Assembly: GCF_013364155.1 (NCBI RefSeq)
Contig: NZ_CP054916.1
Coordinates: 5,825,001 to 5,889,000 of the forward strand
Length of the DNA: 64,000 bases
Direction: 5' to 3'
Origin: Streptomyces sp. NA02950
GTDB lineage: Bacteria; Actinomycetota; Actinomycetes; Streptomycetales; Streptomycetaceae
Shown: positions 42,080 through 51,484 of the stretch, piece by piece
Numbering within the stretch: position 1 is the first letter of the stretch
How the letters are laid out: every line of letters begins with the position of its first letter
Position numbers and translations under genes: made by a program
Notes under the pieces: generated by a model
Databases searched by the model: none
What the model was told of the DNA's origin: nothing
What the model saw: the letters and a program-made list of their open reading frames with translations, nothing else

Positions 42080-43510
42080 GTGACCATGTCCGACCCCCGT
42101 GCGCGGCGCTCCGCACTCGACCACGCGGAGCGCCTGCGCGGGCTCACGACCACTGAACGCGACATGATCCGACTCGTACAAGACCCCGGCTTCGGGCGCT
42201 GGCTCGACCAAATGCGCAACATCGGGGGCTGCTCACACCCCATCTACCTCTCTGGCCAGACCGTGACTCGCGATCTGATCACGGGTGAGACGCTGCGGTT
42301 CTACAGCACCGCAGATGAGCCACGCGGGACGCTGGCCGTCCGGTGCGGCAACCGCCGCGAAAGCAGGTGTGAGCCGTGCTCACGCCTCCACTCCGGGGAC
42401 ACCTTCCACCTTGTCCGGGCCGGACTGCTGGGCGGCAAGACCGTGCCAGCCGCGGTGGTCCATCACCCCCGGCTGTTTGTGACGCTGACGGCGCCCAGCT
42501 TCGGGCCGGTCCATCGCGCGACCACCGACAAGCCGTGTCGCCCTCGCCGATCCGGTGGGCACTGCGCCCATGGTCGCCCCGTAGGCTGCGGCGCCTTCCA
42601 TGCCGACTCCGACAACGCGATTGGGCGCCCACTGTGCTCGGCCTGCTACGACTACGCGGCACACGTACTCTGGCACGCTACGGCCGGTGAACTCTGGAAC
42701 AGGACTTGCATCCTGATCCGGCGGCTCCTTGCCGCCACACAGTCGATTAGCCAGCGCAAGCTGAATGAACACCTGCGGGTTTCCTTCGCGAAAGTCGCCG
42801 AATTTCAGAAGCGCGGTGCGGTGCACGTGCACGCAGTGATCCGGGTAGACGGTCCGGACGGGCCTCAGTCGCCACCTCCAGCATGGGCCACGCCCCTATT
42901 GCTGGCTGATGTGGTCCTTCGCGCAGTAGACGATGCGGAGACCTGCACCCCCTACACCGTGGAATTGGGAGAGCACATCATCAAATGGGGAGAGCAAATC
43001 GATGTGCATCCGATCTCTCCCGAGACTGCACAAGCCACAGTCACAGATAGTGCGGTGGCAGCGTACATCGCGAAATACGTGTCCAAGAGCGTCGGCGAAG
43101 TCGGGGGAACTGACTGGAAGATCAAAACGGCAGAGGAAATCGAGCTTGCACGCGTAAGTCCTCACATGCGCGCACTCATGGGTATGTGCTGGCGTCTCGG
43201 GGGGATTCCTGTGCTGGCTCCGCTGCGGCTACGGCTGTGGGCGCACACTCTGGGATACCGGGGACACGTGCTTACGAAGTCGCGCAAGTACTCCACCACG
43301 TACGCGGCTCTGCGTTCGGCACGTTCCGAATTTCGCTCGGACCGTGGAGAGGAAGAGAGGCCCGGGGCGGGTGTCGAGTCATCATGGCGTTACGTCCGGT
43401 CCGGCCATTCGCTAGCTGAGGCAGAGATAGCGACGGGGATTGCGGAAGATATTGTGCGCAGTCGCGATCTCGCTAATGAGATTCGAATCGATACGCGGAG
43501 GCGGAAGTGA
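42080..43510 (+). CDS. repSA: HUH replication initiator (RepSA family)
   Basis: The 476-residue protein shows the three rolling-circle motifs: FVTLTAP (residues 133-139), VHVHAVIRV with H249 and H251 for metal, and AAYIAKYVSK with Tyr329, Lys332 and Tyr333 as the nicking region. An N-terminal Cys-rich part (CGNRRESRCEPC; CSACYD) may bind zinc. It would nick the double-strand origin and start rolling-circle copying of the excised element. The GTG follows AAGGAAAGGG. The 140 bases before it could hold the origin or a promoter. Confidence 0.92.
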   Translation: MTMSDPRARRSALDHAERLRGLTTTERDMIRLVQDPGFGRWLDQMRNIGGCSHPIYLSGQTVTRDLITGETLRFYSTADEPRGTLAVRCGNRRESRCEPCSRLHSGDTFHLVRAGLLGGKTVPAAVVHHPRLFVTLTAPSFGPVHRATTDKPCRPRRSGGHCAHGRPVGCGAFHADSDNAIGRPLCSACYDYAAHVLWHATAGELWNRTCILIRRLLAATQSISQRKLNEHLRVSFAKVAEFQKRGAVHVHAVIRVDGPDGPQSPPPAWATPLLLADVVLRAVDDAETCTPYTVELGEHIIKWGEQIDVHPISPETAQATVTDSAVAAYIAKYVSKSVGEVGGTDWKIKTAEEIELARVSPHMRALMGMCWRLGGIPVLAPLRLRLWAHTLGYRGHVLTKSRKYSTTYAALRSARSEFRSDRGEEERPGAGVESSWRYVRSGHSLAEAEIATGIAEDIVRSRDLANEIRIDTRRRK

Positions 43511-43674
43511 AGAGCACGCACGGCGGGGTGTCGCGTAATGACCCTGCCGTGCGTGCTTGGGTGGCTCGCCATTTGGCGCGAGCTCCGGATCTAACTACTG
43601 AGGAACGGATGCTTCTTCGGTCGCTTCTTCGGAGGTTTGGCCAGCGCGGTGACCCTTCGTCTCCCGCCAGATAG
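43507..43674 (+). CDS. Small basic protein after rep
   Basis: The 55-residue frame starts at a GTG that overlaps the rep stop (GTGA). It reads as one helical unit (VRAWVARHLARAP, then TTEERMLLRSLLRRFG). Its last 80 bases overlap the convergent integrase gene. Similar short proteins follow rep in other elements, where excisionase would be expected; this one lacks a clear helix-turn-helix. Confidence 0.5.
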   Translation: MKSTHGGVSRNDPAVRAWVARHLARAPDLTTEERMLLRSLLRRFGQRGDPSSPAR

Positions 43675-45370
43675 GCACTACGGTTTCCGGGTCAAACTTG
43701 CCCCGGCCCTTTGGGCCTTTGAGTAGCTGGATGTACTTCATGTAGCGCTTAATTATTACCCGCTTTTCCACGTTGTCCCCTGACCTCCATAGCGCTAGGT
43801 CACTTTCCACGGCTTGGGGGTCGGGGGCCGAACCGAGTGCTTCGAGCTTCTCTATAAGATCGCGGATCTTCTTTGAGATCGCCCCGACGTGTTCGTAGTA
43901 GTCTTCATTTGACCAACCAACGTCAGAGAGTTCTCCGCGCTCCCACTTACCTTTGAGCTGCTCCTTTTCTGTGATGGCTTCATTCCTTTGCTCCTCTAGC
44001 TCCATGCGTTGTTCGGTGATCTCCTCGTCTTCCTGCACTGTCTCGCTAAGTGAAGCCCCCAACTTCTCTATGAGGAATTCCTCCATGAGGATATCTATGA
44101 GGTCGTCAATCGGTTTCATCTTGCGTGAAGTAGAGCCACATGCTCCGTTCCGGCCGCGTGACGGGCAGCGATAGACATGGTATTTCGCCTGTCCATTCCA
44201 GCGCCCTTCCATGGGCTTCTCGCATTTATAGCAACGCACAACCCCTGTCAGTAGGTACTTTCCGTATTCATGTCCTCCGACTGGCGTGGAATCCACTCCA
44301 TTCTGCTCTTGGCGTGCTTTTAAGATGCTCTGGGCCTTGAACCAAGTTTGTGGAGACACAATCTCATCCCAGGTCCCCATTACTGGATTTCCCTTCTCGT
44401 CGGTAAGTAGCTTAGACATTCCGACATGTTGTTTTGAGGGTTCGAGCCGATGACGTCCGCTGTACAACACCATGCCCGCGTATCGTGGATTCGAGAGAAT
44501 GAGTTTCACCGTGGCCGTGGTCCACTCGCCGCCACCCGGGGAAGGGATTCCCGAGAGTGTCAGTCCACGTGTGATGGATGATGGATTCCCGTTCTTCTCC
44601 ACCAGCTCTCGGAAGATTCGCCTAACGACTGCTGCCTCTTTCTCAATCTTCGTTCCTACGTTCTCACCCTTGCGCACCCATCCATAACCGAGGCGGCCTA
44701 TGGGAATACCCATCTCCGCGGCTCCCAGTGTGTCTCGAGCCACGCGCCGAGCTGTGTCCTGAGACTGCTTCAGCAGCATCACGCACATTACGCGCGCCAT
44801 ATTGCAGTCAGATTCCCTGACGAGATTGAGTTCACTGGTTGCTCCGATTGCGGGCCGCTTCACCTCGTCAACCACGTTCGCAAGATCTTCCAGGTCCCGG
44901 GGTTGCCTAACTAGGCGGTCCAAGTCATAGAAGACGATTCCGTCAATTACCCCATTGAGTAGATCCTTCAGCATTTGCTGGAAGTCTTTGCGGAGAACGA
45001 CCCAATCAACGGTGCCATCAGGGCGGGTGATCCGCTTCTTCTTGTATGCGCTGGTGTCGTCGTCTATGTACAGCTTGACGAACGGGCCCCACTCGAGGGC
45101 CTGACGCTTGGCCTCAACGTCTTCGGTCTGTCGTTCGATGGCTGTCTTTCGCTTGGTCGCCTCCTTCCGGGCGCGTCGGTCTTCGTTAATGTCATGCATG
45201 GACAGACGTAGGTATCCGCCCGGTCGCTGTGGTACGTACTGGGCGTAGCCAGCAGTGAGGTCCAAGGTGGTTGTCCTGCCCCGCTCGCGGAGCTGGGTGA
45301 TCACCGGGTCGTCGATGCCGGATACGGCGGACAGGTCAAGTGTGTTGGCCGTGAAGGGAGTAGGGGACAT
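43595..45370 (-). CDS. Large serine integrase
   Basis: The 591-residue protein has a serine-recombinase catalytic domain with nucleophile S57 (GYLRLSMHD) and DLDRLVRQPRDLEDL, a recombinase domain (residues about 225-330), a zinc ribbon (RCYKCEKPM; YRCPS) and a coiled-coil region (EQRMELEEQRNEAITEKEQL). Fifty-two residues precede the catalytic motif, longer than usual. The ATG at 45370 follows a perfect AGGAGG. The enzyme inserts the element into the RDD gene. No recombination directionality factor is recognised. Confidence 0.93.
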   Translation of the reverse strand: MSPTPFTANTLDLSAVSGIDDPVITQLRERGRTTTLDLTAGYAQYVPQRPGGYLRLSMHDINEDRRARKEATKRKTAIERQTEDVEAKRQALEWGPFVKLYIDDDTSAYKKKRITRPDGTVDWVVLRKDFQQMLKDLLNGVIDGIVFYDLDRLVRQPRDLEDLANVVDEVKRPAIGATSELNLVRESDCNMARVMCVMLLKQSQDTARRVARDTLGAAEMGIPIGRLGYGWVRKGENVGTKIEKEAAVVRRIFRELVEKNGNPSSITRGLTLSGIPSPGGGEWTTATVKLILSNPRYAGMVLYSGRHRLEPSKQHVGMSKLLTDEKGNPVMGTWDEIVSPQTWFKAQSILKARQEQNGVDSTPVGGHEYGKYLLTGVVRCYKCEKPMEGRWNGQAKYHVYRCPSRGRNGACGSTSRKMKPIDDLIDILMEEFLIEKLGASLSETVQEDEEITEQRMELEEQRNEAITEKEQLKGKWERGELSDVGWSNEDYYEHVGAISKKIRDLIEKLEALGSAPDPQAVESDLALWRSGDNVEKRVIIKRYMKYIQLLKGPKGRGKFDPETVVPIWRETKGHRAGQTSEEATEEASVPQ

Positions 45371-47045
45371 GGGGACGCCTCCTGGTGGTGGTGCGGAAAT
45401 GCCCGGGGTGGGGTACTACCCAGATCCGTCCATCCCCGGCTACATCCGTTACTGGAACGGCGCGGCCTGGGTGCCGGGCACCAGCAGGCCCGCCCCGGCC
45501 GAGGGCGAGTCCATGCCCGCGCCACCGCCCGGGGTGACCCACACCCAGGTGATCGCCCCGGCGGGGGACGAGACCGGGCCGATGTTCCTGGACGAGGACC
45601 CGGCACCGGGCCCCGCGGAGGGGACCGGCGGGGCACTGCCCGAGGTGCGCCAACGCGGGGAGATGGACGTCCGGGACAGCGGCGCGGGAGGTGCCGGCGG
45701 TGCGGGCGCCCAGCCGGTGCCGCCCGGTGGAACCGCGGCCCCGGTGGACTGGGACGATCCACGGCGGTTGCACGGCTCCCGGCCCGAACCCGCCACGGCC
45801 TGGCAGGCCGATGCCTCGCGGCAGGCCGGGTTCGGCGGTGAGCAGGACCGCCGGGTCTCCTGGGGCTCGGAGCACGACGGCCCCGGCGGTGCCCCGGCCG
45901 GGCCGCTGCCCGGGGTGCCCGATCCGCGGCGCGCCGCGGAGGACCCGGCGGGCGGCGGCGACCAGCCGGGCAATCAGCCGGGTGGCCCGGACAACTCCAC
46001 GCTGACCATGCGCGGGAGCGGGGCCCGGCCGCCCAAGGACCGCTCCACCCAGGCGCTGCCGCCGGTGCGCCGGAACCCCGAACTGCCCCCGGCCGACGGC
46101 GGCGAGCCGGCGGCCGCGCCGGGCGCCGGCACGCTGTCGGGCCGCGCGCCCCGTCCGCAGGGCGGTACGGACACCCCCACGACCGGCCAGGGCCGGGGCC
46201 AAGGCCAGGACCAGGGCACCATGGCGTTCCGTGCGGTCGGCCGCGGCGTACCGGGCCAGGGCGCCGGTGCCGCCGGCACCACACCTCCGGCCCAGCCCCA
46301 GCAGCCGCAACAGCCCCAGCAGCCCTACGGTGGTGTGCCCCCGCAGGGCGGCGCACCGAGCGGTCCGGCCTGGCAGCAGCAGGTGCACCAACTCGCCCAG
46401 CAGCACGGGCAGCAGCCGGGCGCGCCGCAGCCGGGCGCGCCGCAGCAGGGCGGGCAGCAGCAGGGCGGGCAGCAGCCGGGTCAACAGGGCGCGCCCGAGG
46501 GCGTCATCCCCTGGAAGCCGCCCGTCGACAACCCCTTCCTCCAGGCCGCGCAGGCCCAGGGGCGGCCCGCCCCGCTCGGCCGCCGTCTCCTCGCCCGGCT
46601 GATCGACACCGTCGTCCTGCTCGGAATCGTCGGTGCCGCCGCACTGCCCCTGTGGAGCAAGGCGAGCGACCACATCGAGGAGAAGGTGGAGACGGCGAAG
46701 CGGACCGGAGAGACCGTCACCGTCTACCTCCTGGACGGCACCACCGGCGGCTATCTCGGCATGGCGCTCGGTCTGCTGCTGGTCCTCGGGATCGTCCTGG
46801 AGGCGCTGCCCACCGCCGCCTGGGGCCGCACCCTGGGCAAGAAGCTGGCCGGGGTGCGGGTCCTGGACATCGAGGGGCACAGCAAACCGTCCTTCGGCGC
46901 CGCGCTGCGCCGTTGGCTGGTCTACTCGGTGCTGGGACTGCTGGTGATCGGCGTGCTGAACGTGCTCTGGTGCCTGTTCGACCGCCCGTGGCGGCAGTGC
47001 TGGCACGACAAGGCGGCGCGCACCTTCGTGGCGGCGTCCGGCTGA
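45369..47045 (+). CDS. RDD-family membrane protein with long Pro/Gln-rich N-terminus (element-supplied start)
   Basis: The product has 558 residues. An ATG within CATG (45369) opens MGTPPGGGAEMPGVGYYPDP, joining the host sequence PDPSIPGYIRYWNGAAWVPG. This is followed by about 370 residues of Pro/Gly/Gln-rich low complexity with PQQPQQP-type repeats. The RDD domain at residues about 395-555 (RPAPLGRRLLARLIDTVVLL; GRTLGKKLAGVRVLD) spans the membrane. The first 16 codons and the ribosome site (AGGGGA) belong to the integrated element; the native start is stranded at 33606. Confidence 0.85.
   Translation: MGTPPGGGAEMPGVGYYPDPSIPGYIRYWNGAAWVPGTSRPAPAEGESMPAPPPGVTHTQVIAPAGDETGPMFLDEDPAPGPAEGTGGALPEVRQRGEMDVRDSGAGGAGGAGAQPVPPGGTAAPVDWDDPRRLHGSRPEPATAWQADASRQAGFGGEQDRRVSWGSEHDGPGGAPAGPLPGVPDPRRAAEDPAGGGDQPGNQPGGPDNSTLTMRGSGARPPKDRSTQALPPVRRNPELPPADGGEPAAAPGAGTLSGRAPRPQGGTDTPTTGQGRGQGQDQGTMAFRAVGRGVPGQGAGAAGTTPPAQPQQPQQPQQPYGGVPPQGGAPSGPAWQQQVHQLAQQHGQQPGAPQPGAPQQGGQQQGGQQPGQQGAPEGVIPWKPPVDNPFLQAAQAQGRPAPLGRRLLARLIDTVVLLGIVGAAALPLWSKASDHIEEKVETAKRTGETVTVYLLDGTTGGYLGMALGLLLVLGIVLEALPTAAWGRTLGKKLAGVRVLDIEGHSKPSFGAALRRWLVYSVLGLLVIGVLNVLWCLFDRPWRQCWHDKAARTFVAASG
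45396..45440. other. Right junction of the integrated element (attR)
   Basis: Element sequence changes to host sequence at or near TA 45417-45418 within the second Tyr codon of GYYPDP. Host coding then continues with CCAGATCCGTCCATCCC. Confidence 0.5.
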
Positions 47046-47121
47046 GGCGGATGGACCATCCGGGTCGCCCGAACGGGGCATGCCGGATGCGACGGCTCCG
47101 GCTCCGGGTTCGACTCGGGCC

Positions 47122-47739
47122 ATGAGCACCGACCAGCCGCCCCCCGGGGCCGATGAGCCCCGGGACCGGGGCAGCGATCCGTTCGCCAAACACCCGCCGA
47201 CCGGTGGCGCCGAGGACACCGGCGGTGCCGGTGGCGCGGGTGGCACCAACGGCACCCCGTACGGCGAGCACCGTGACGAAGGCGATCCGCTCGCGGGCAT
47301 GCCCCCGCTGGCACATCTGGGCCGCCGTCTGATCGCCCGGATCATCGACGCGCTGCTCGTCGGCATTCCGGTCGGTCTGGTCATGGCCGCGATCCTGGGC
47401 GGTTACGACCCGGTGGACGGAAGCGCCCGGTCGTCCACCGTCACCATCGTGTACGCGCTGGTGTACTTCGTCTACGAAGGATTGATGCTCACCCACTACG
47501 GCCAGACAGTGGGAAAGAAGGCGATGAAGATCCGGGTGGCGATGCTGGAGAACGGTCAGCCGCCGGTCGGTCAGCCCGGCTGGGTGCGTGCCGGGGTCTA
47601 CGCCCTTCCGGAGATCGTGCCCTGTTGCGGTTTCATCTTCTGGCTGCTCAACGTCTTGTGGTGCACCTGGGACCGGCCGTACCGGCAGTGTCTGCACGAC
47701 AAGGCGGCCAAGACGGTCGTGGTCTCCGCCGTGCCCTGA
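47122..47739 (+). CDS. RDD-family membrane protein
   Basis: The 205-residue protein has a Pro/Gly-rich N-terminus of about 60 residues and an RDD domain: LAHLGRRLIARIIDALLVGI, then EGLMLTHYGQTVGKKAMKIR and a last segment with RQCLHDKAAKTVVV. The ATG at 47122 gives MSTDQPPPGA. It follows another RDD gene and precedes a third. The role of this family is unclear; ion or solute transport has been proposed for members. Confidence 0.85.
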   Translation: MSTDQPPPGADEPRDRGSDPFAKHPPTGGAEDTGGAGGAGGTNGTPYGEHRDEGDPLAGMPPLAHLGRRLIARIIDALLVGIPVGLVMAAILGGYDPVDGSARSSTVTIVYALVYFVYEGLMLTHYGQTVGKKAMKIRVAMLENGQPPVGQPGWVRAGVYALPEIVPCCGFIFWLLNVLWCTWDRPYRQCLHDKAAKTVVVSAVP

Positions 47740-47822
47740 GCCAGGGGTTCCGCACCGGCCCGGAGCAGGTCCGGCTGACCCTGAGCTACCGGGCCGCCAA
47801 GGGCTGCTGATGTAATCGGGAC

Positions 47823-48323
47823 ATGAGCCCCGATCCGCTGACGCCACCGCAGAACCCCCAGCTCGCCGGGATGCCGCCGCTGGCCACACCCGGTCAGCGG
47901 TTCGCCGCCCGGCTCATCGACACCCTGGTGCTCGGCGTCATCTGGACGGTGGCACTGGTCGCGACCGGGGCGCTCCAGTACACACTGGACCACCCGGGCA
48001 AGCAGGACATGGCCCGGGTGACGCTGGCGCTGGTGATCACCATGGCGGTCTATTTCGGCTACGAGGGGCTGATGCTGGCCCGCACCGGCCAGACGCTCGG
48101 CAAGCGGACGTTGCGGATCCGGGTCGCGATGCTCTCCGACGGGGACGTCCCGGCGCGGCAGGGCTGGGTGCGGGCCGCGGTGTACGCACTGCCGGGGATG
48201 CTGGTGCCGGTGCTGGTCGGCACGGTGTTCTGGCTGGTCGACTCGGTCTCGCTGCTGTGGGACAAGCCGTTCCGGCGCGCTCTGCACGACAAGGCGGCGC
48301 GGACCGTGGTGGTGACGGCGTGA
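47823..48323 (+). CDS. RDD-family membrane protein
   Basis: The 166-residue protein consists almost only of an RDD domain: LATPGQRFAARLIDTLVLGV, then EGLMLARTGQTLGKRTLRIR and RRALHDKAARTVVVT. Three hydrophobic segments are present. It is the third and smallest of three consecutive RDD genes. Confidence 0.87.
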   Translation: MSPDPLTPPQNPQLAGMPPLATPGQRFAARLIDTLVLGVIWTVALVATGALQYTLDHPGKQDMARVTLALVITMAVYFGYEGLMLARTGQTLGKRTLRIRVAMLSDGDVPARQGWVRAAVYALPGMLVPVLVGTVFWLVDSVSLLWDKPFRRALHDKAARTVVVTA

Positions 48324-48334
48324 GCCGAGCGGTG

Positions 48335-48631
48335 TCAGCCGTGGAACGAGTGCTCGCCGACGCCCGCCCGCTCGGCTGAGGCGTGCGCCGGAGTGCCCGT
48401 CCGCGGCCGGTTCGTCCGGATCGTACGGGAGCCCCGGGGCGCATGGGGCGCACGGGCCGCACGGGCGAACGGCCCGGTGACGGCCACCAGGAGCCCGAGC
48501 AGGAGACCGGCCACGGCGATGACCCCGACCCACGGCGCTGACCTGGCCTGGGACAGCAGCAACAGGGCGAAAGTCGAAAGAACGACGCTGGCCGAACCGT
48601 AGGCGAGCTGTGCAGGAGTCGGACGCGGCAT
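48335..48631 (-). CDS. Small membrane protein
   Basis: The 98-residue protein has two hydrophobic helices (LAYGSASVVLSTFALLLLS and WVGVIAVAGLLLGLLVAV) and a basic, Pro-rich C-terminus. It is convergent with the third RDD gene. Family unknown. The ATG at 48631 is preceded by GAGGACGG at a slightly long distance. Confidence 0.65.
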   Translation of the reverse strand: MPRPTPAQLAYGSASVVLSTFALLLLSQARSAPWVGVIAVAGLLLGLLVAVTGPFARAARAPHAPRGSRTIRTNRPRTGTPAHASAERAGVGEHSFHG

Positions 48632-48964
48632 GGCGGGATCCGTCCTCAAGGCATCGGTATACGCGGGGGGTTATGCGTCGGGCAGGAGTCAGGCTGATGT
48701 GCACCGTCAAAATGACTCTACGGTGCTGAATGCCCGAGGGGGAACGTCAGTAAGCGTGACCTCACCCACGGTGCCGTTGCATGAGGGGCGCACGGAATCA
48801 CCGCGCCGTCCAACTGACGAGATGAACGCGCCCGTTGGTGTCCGGTAACCGGTATCTGGCGGACCGGTTAACGTACTTGTCGCACCGGTCCAAGTCAAGG
48901 TCTGTCTTTTCTCCTGCCACTCCGGTCAAATGTCCGCACCGGCGTAAAGGGGAGGAATCAACAA
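48632..48964. other. Divergent promoter region of the protease gene
   Basis: The 333 bases between the divergent small membrane gene and the M6 protease gene hold no gene that I can support. GGTTAACG (48857-48880 area) and TAAAGGGGAGGAATC just before the start mark the leader and ribosome site. Confidence 0.5.
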
Positions 48965-51352
48965 GTGAACAGTCAACGGAGGGCGGCCAGATCGGCTGCC
49001 ATAGCCACGGTGGTGGCCGCGCTCGGCGCTGCGGCCCTGTCCACCGGCATGGCACGGGCCGACGCTCCGTCTACGCGGGTTGAGCGCCATGACCCGGCGC
49101 CCGCGAAGACGGATGTGAAGCACGATCTGGCCGGCCCGTTCAGCAAGACGCGGGAAGCGCAGCGCGAGGAGGCCCTGCGTCAGGTCATCTCCGGGGACGC
49201 GAAGACCGCCAAGCGCGGTGCGTCGCAGGTGGTGAAGCTCGGCAAGGGGAAGTACGTCGAGCTGGCCCGGGAGAAGACCGACAAGATCTTCACCATCCTG
49301 GCCGACTTCGGCGACAAGGTCGACAACACCACGATGGTCGACCCGGACGGCGACGGTCCGAAGCCCCCGGTGAAGAAGTACGGCGGTGATCCGGGCCCGG
49401 CCCACAACACCATCGCCGAGCCGGACCGCAAGGACGACAACAGCACGGCCTGGCAGAAGGACTACGACCGCAAGCACTTCCAGGACCTGTACTTCTCCAA
49501 GGACAAGAAGAAGCAGTCCCTGAAGAAGTACTACGAGCGGCAGTCCTCCGGCCGGTACTCGGTCGACGGTGAGGTCTCGGACTGGGTCAAGGTCGACTGG
49601 AACGAGGCCCGTTACGGCTCCAACTACTGCGGCAGCACCAACTGCTCCAACGCCTGGGACCTGGTCCGCGACGGGGTCAACCAGTGGGCCGAGGACCAGA
49701 AGGCGGCCGGCCGCACCGACGCGCAGATCAAGGCGGACCTGGCCGAGTACGACCAGTGGGACCGCTACGACTTCGACAACGACGGCAACTTCAACGAGCC
49801 CGACGGCTACATCGACCACTTCCAGATCGTGCACGCCGGTGAGGACGAGTCCGCGGGCGGCGGCGCTCAGGGCGAGAACGCGATCTGGGCGCACCGCTGG
49901 TACGCGTACGGCACCGACGCGGGCCGCACCGGTCCCGGGGAGAACAAGGCGGGCGGCACCCAGATCGGCGACACCGGCATCTGGGTCGGCGACTACACGA
50001 TGCAGCCGGAGAACGGCGGTCTCGGTGTGTTCGCCCATGAGTACGGCCATGACCTCGGTCTGCCGGACGAGTACGACACCACCGGCAAGGGCGAGTCCTC
50101 GGTGGCCTTCTGGTCGCTGATGTCCTCCGGTTCCTGGCTGGGCACCGGCAAGGACTCCATCGGTGATCTGCCCGGTGACATGAACGCGTGGGACAAGTTC
50201 CAGCTGGGCTGGCTGAACTACGCCACCGCCAAGGCCGGGAAGAAGTCGACGCACACCCTCGGTGTCGCCGAGTACAACACCAAGAACAAGCAGGCGCTGG
50301 TGGTCGAACTGCCCGCCAAGCCCGTCACCACCGATGTGGTCAAGCCCGCCGAGGGCGCCAAGCAGTGGTGGAGCGGGATGGGTGACGACCTGAAGAACAC
50401 CCTGACCCGTTCGGTGGACCTCACCGGTAAGTCCAAGGCCACCCTGGACCTCCAGGGCTGGTGGGACATCGAGGAGAACTACGACTACCTCTACGCCGAG
50501 GTCTCCACGGACGGCGGCGCCAACTGGACGCCGGTGGACGGCACCGCGGACGGCAAGGCCATCCCGCGGGACGCCGGTGACAAGCCGGCCCTGACCGGCA
50601 CCTCGGGCGGGTACAAGAAGCTCTGCTTCCCGCTGGACGCCTATGCGGGCAAGAAGGTCGACCTGCGCTTCCGCTACCAGACCGACAGCGGTGTGGCGCA
50701 GAAGGGCTTCGCGGCCGACGCGATCACCCTGACCGCGGACGGCTCCCCGGTCTTCTCGGACAACGCCGAGGGTGATGACAACGGCTGGACGGCCAAGGGC
50801 TTCTCGCGCATCGGCAGCTCCTTCACCAAGGACTACCCGCAGTACTACCTGGCGGAGAACCGTCAGTACGTGTCGTACGACAAGACCCTCAAGTCCGGTC
50901 CGTACAACTTCGGCTGGTCCTCGACCCGGCCCAACTGGGTGGAGCACTTCCCGTACCAGAACGGTCTGCTGATCTGGAAGTGGGACACCTCGCAGCCGGA
51001 CAACAACGTCAGCGCCCACCCGGGCAGCGGACTGATCCTGCCGGTCGACGCGCACCCGACCGCCGAGAAGTGGGCGGACGGCACGCTGATGCGCAACCGG
51101 TTCCAGGCGTACGACTCGCCCTTCAGCCGGTACCCGAGCGACGGCTACACCGTGCACAAGGACGGGAAGGCCGCGAAGGTGAAGCGCAAGGCGGGCATTC
51201 CAGTCTTCGACGACGGTAAGAGTGCGTACTGGGACGAAAGCAACCCCACCGGTGGTGTGAAGATTGCTGACACCAACACCCGGATCAAGATCCTCAAGGA
51301 GTCCAAGAGCGGCTCGACGATGACCGTACGCGTCGGACCGTCAGCTTCATAA
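48965..51352 (+). CDS. Secreted immune-inhibitor-A-type M6 metalloprotease
   Basis: The 795-residue protein has a signal peptide (SAAIATVVAALGAAALSTG), a propeptide, and the zinc site HEYGHDLGLPDEYD (His near residue 358, with the extra Asp/Glu ligands of the metzincin-like M6 family). Beta-rich C-terminal domains (residues about 450-795) probably aid substrate binding. It degrades external proteins. The GTG start follows GGGGAGG. A terminator follows. Confidence 0.93.
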   Translation: MNSQRRAARSAAIATVVAALGAAALSTGMARADAPSTRVERHDPAPAKTDVKHDLAGPFSKTREAQREEALRQVISGDAKTAKRGASQVVKLGKGKYVELAREKTDKIFTILADFGDKVDNTTMVDPDGDGPKPPVKKYGGDPGPAHNTIAEPDRKDDNSTAWQKDYDRKHFQDLYFSKDKKKQSLKKYYERQSSGRYSVDGEVSDWVKVDWNEARYGSNYCGSTNCSNAWDLVRDGVNQWAEDQKAAGRTDAQIKADLAEYDQWDRYDFDNDGNFNEPDGYIDHFQIVHAGEDESAGGGAQGENAIWAHRWYAYGTDAGRTGPGENKAGGTQIGDTGIWVGDYTMQPENGGLGVFAHEYGHDLGLPDEYDTTGKGESSVAFWSLMSSGSWLGTGKDSIGDLPGDMNAWDKFQLGWLNYATAKAGKKSTHTLGVAEYNTKNKQALVVELPAKPVTTDVVKPAEGAKQWWSGMGDDLKNTLTRSVDLTGKSKATLDLQGWWDIEENYDYLYAEVSTDGGANWTPVDGTADGKAIPRDAGDKPALTGTSGGYKKLCFPLDAYAGKKVDLRFRYQTDSGVAQKGFAADAITLTADGSPVFSDNAEGDDNGWTAKGFSRIGSSFTKDYPQYYLAENRQYVSYDKTLKSGPYNFGWSSTRPNWVEHFPYQNGLLIWKWDTSQPDNNVSAHPGSGLILPVDAHPTAEKWADGTLMRNRFQAYDSPFSRYPSDGYTVHKDGKAAKVKRKAGIPVFDDGKSAYWDESNPTGGVKIADTNTRIKILKESKSGSTMTVRVGPSAS

Positions 51353-51389
51353 ATCAACAAAACTGCGTCATCGCAGGTCAGAGCGGTAG

Positions 51390-51419
51390 CGGCCGTCGCC
51401 CCCTAGCGGGCGGCGGCCG
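51390..51419 (+). terminator. Protease gene terminator
   Basis: A near-perfect 12-bp stem (51390-51401 with 51408-51419, one mismatch) around a 6-base loop, 37 bases after the stop. Confidence 0.75.
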
Positions 51420-51484
51420 TACGCGTTTAGATGCCCCTACGACCTTCTTATTGACACGACGTCTCACGGGGGACATGAACCGCA

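Larger units (their letters stand above)
33657..45418. mobile_element. AICE-type integrative element (about 11.8 kb) with serine integrase
   Basis: The element has the modules of an actinomycete integrative and conjugative element. They are a HUH replication initiator (42080), an FtsK-like transfer ATPase (40250), small spread-like membrane proteins, a GntR KorSA-like repressor with its operators, an XRE/DUF397 pair and an integrase (43595) at the right end. It splits an RDD-family gene, giving 33606-33656 on the left and 45419 onward on the right. Base composition is lower in GC than the flanks, notably at 34.0-36.3 and 43.6-45.2 kb. No phage structural genes are present. Confidence 0.85.

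Noticed and set aside
33657..45418. Element as a prophage
   Set aside because: No capsid, tail, terminase or lysis genes; rep, tra and GntR genes fit an AICE instead.
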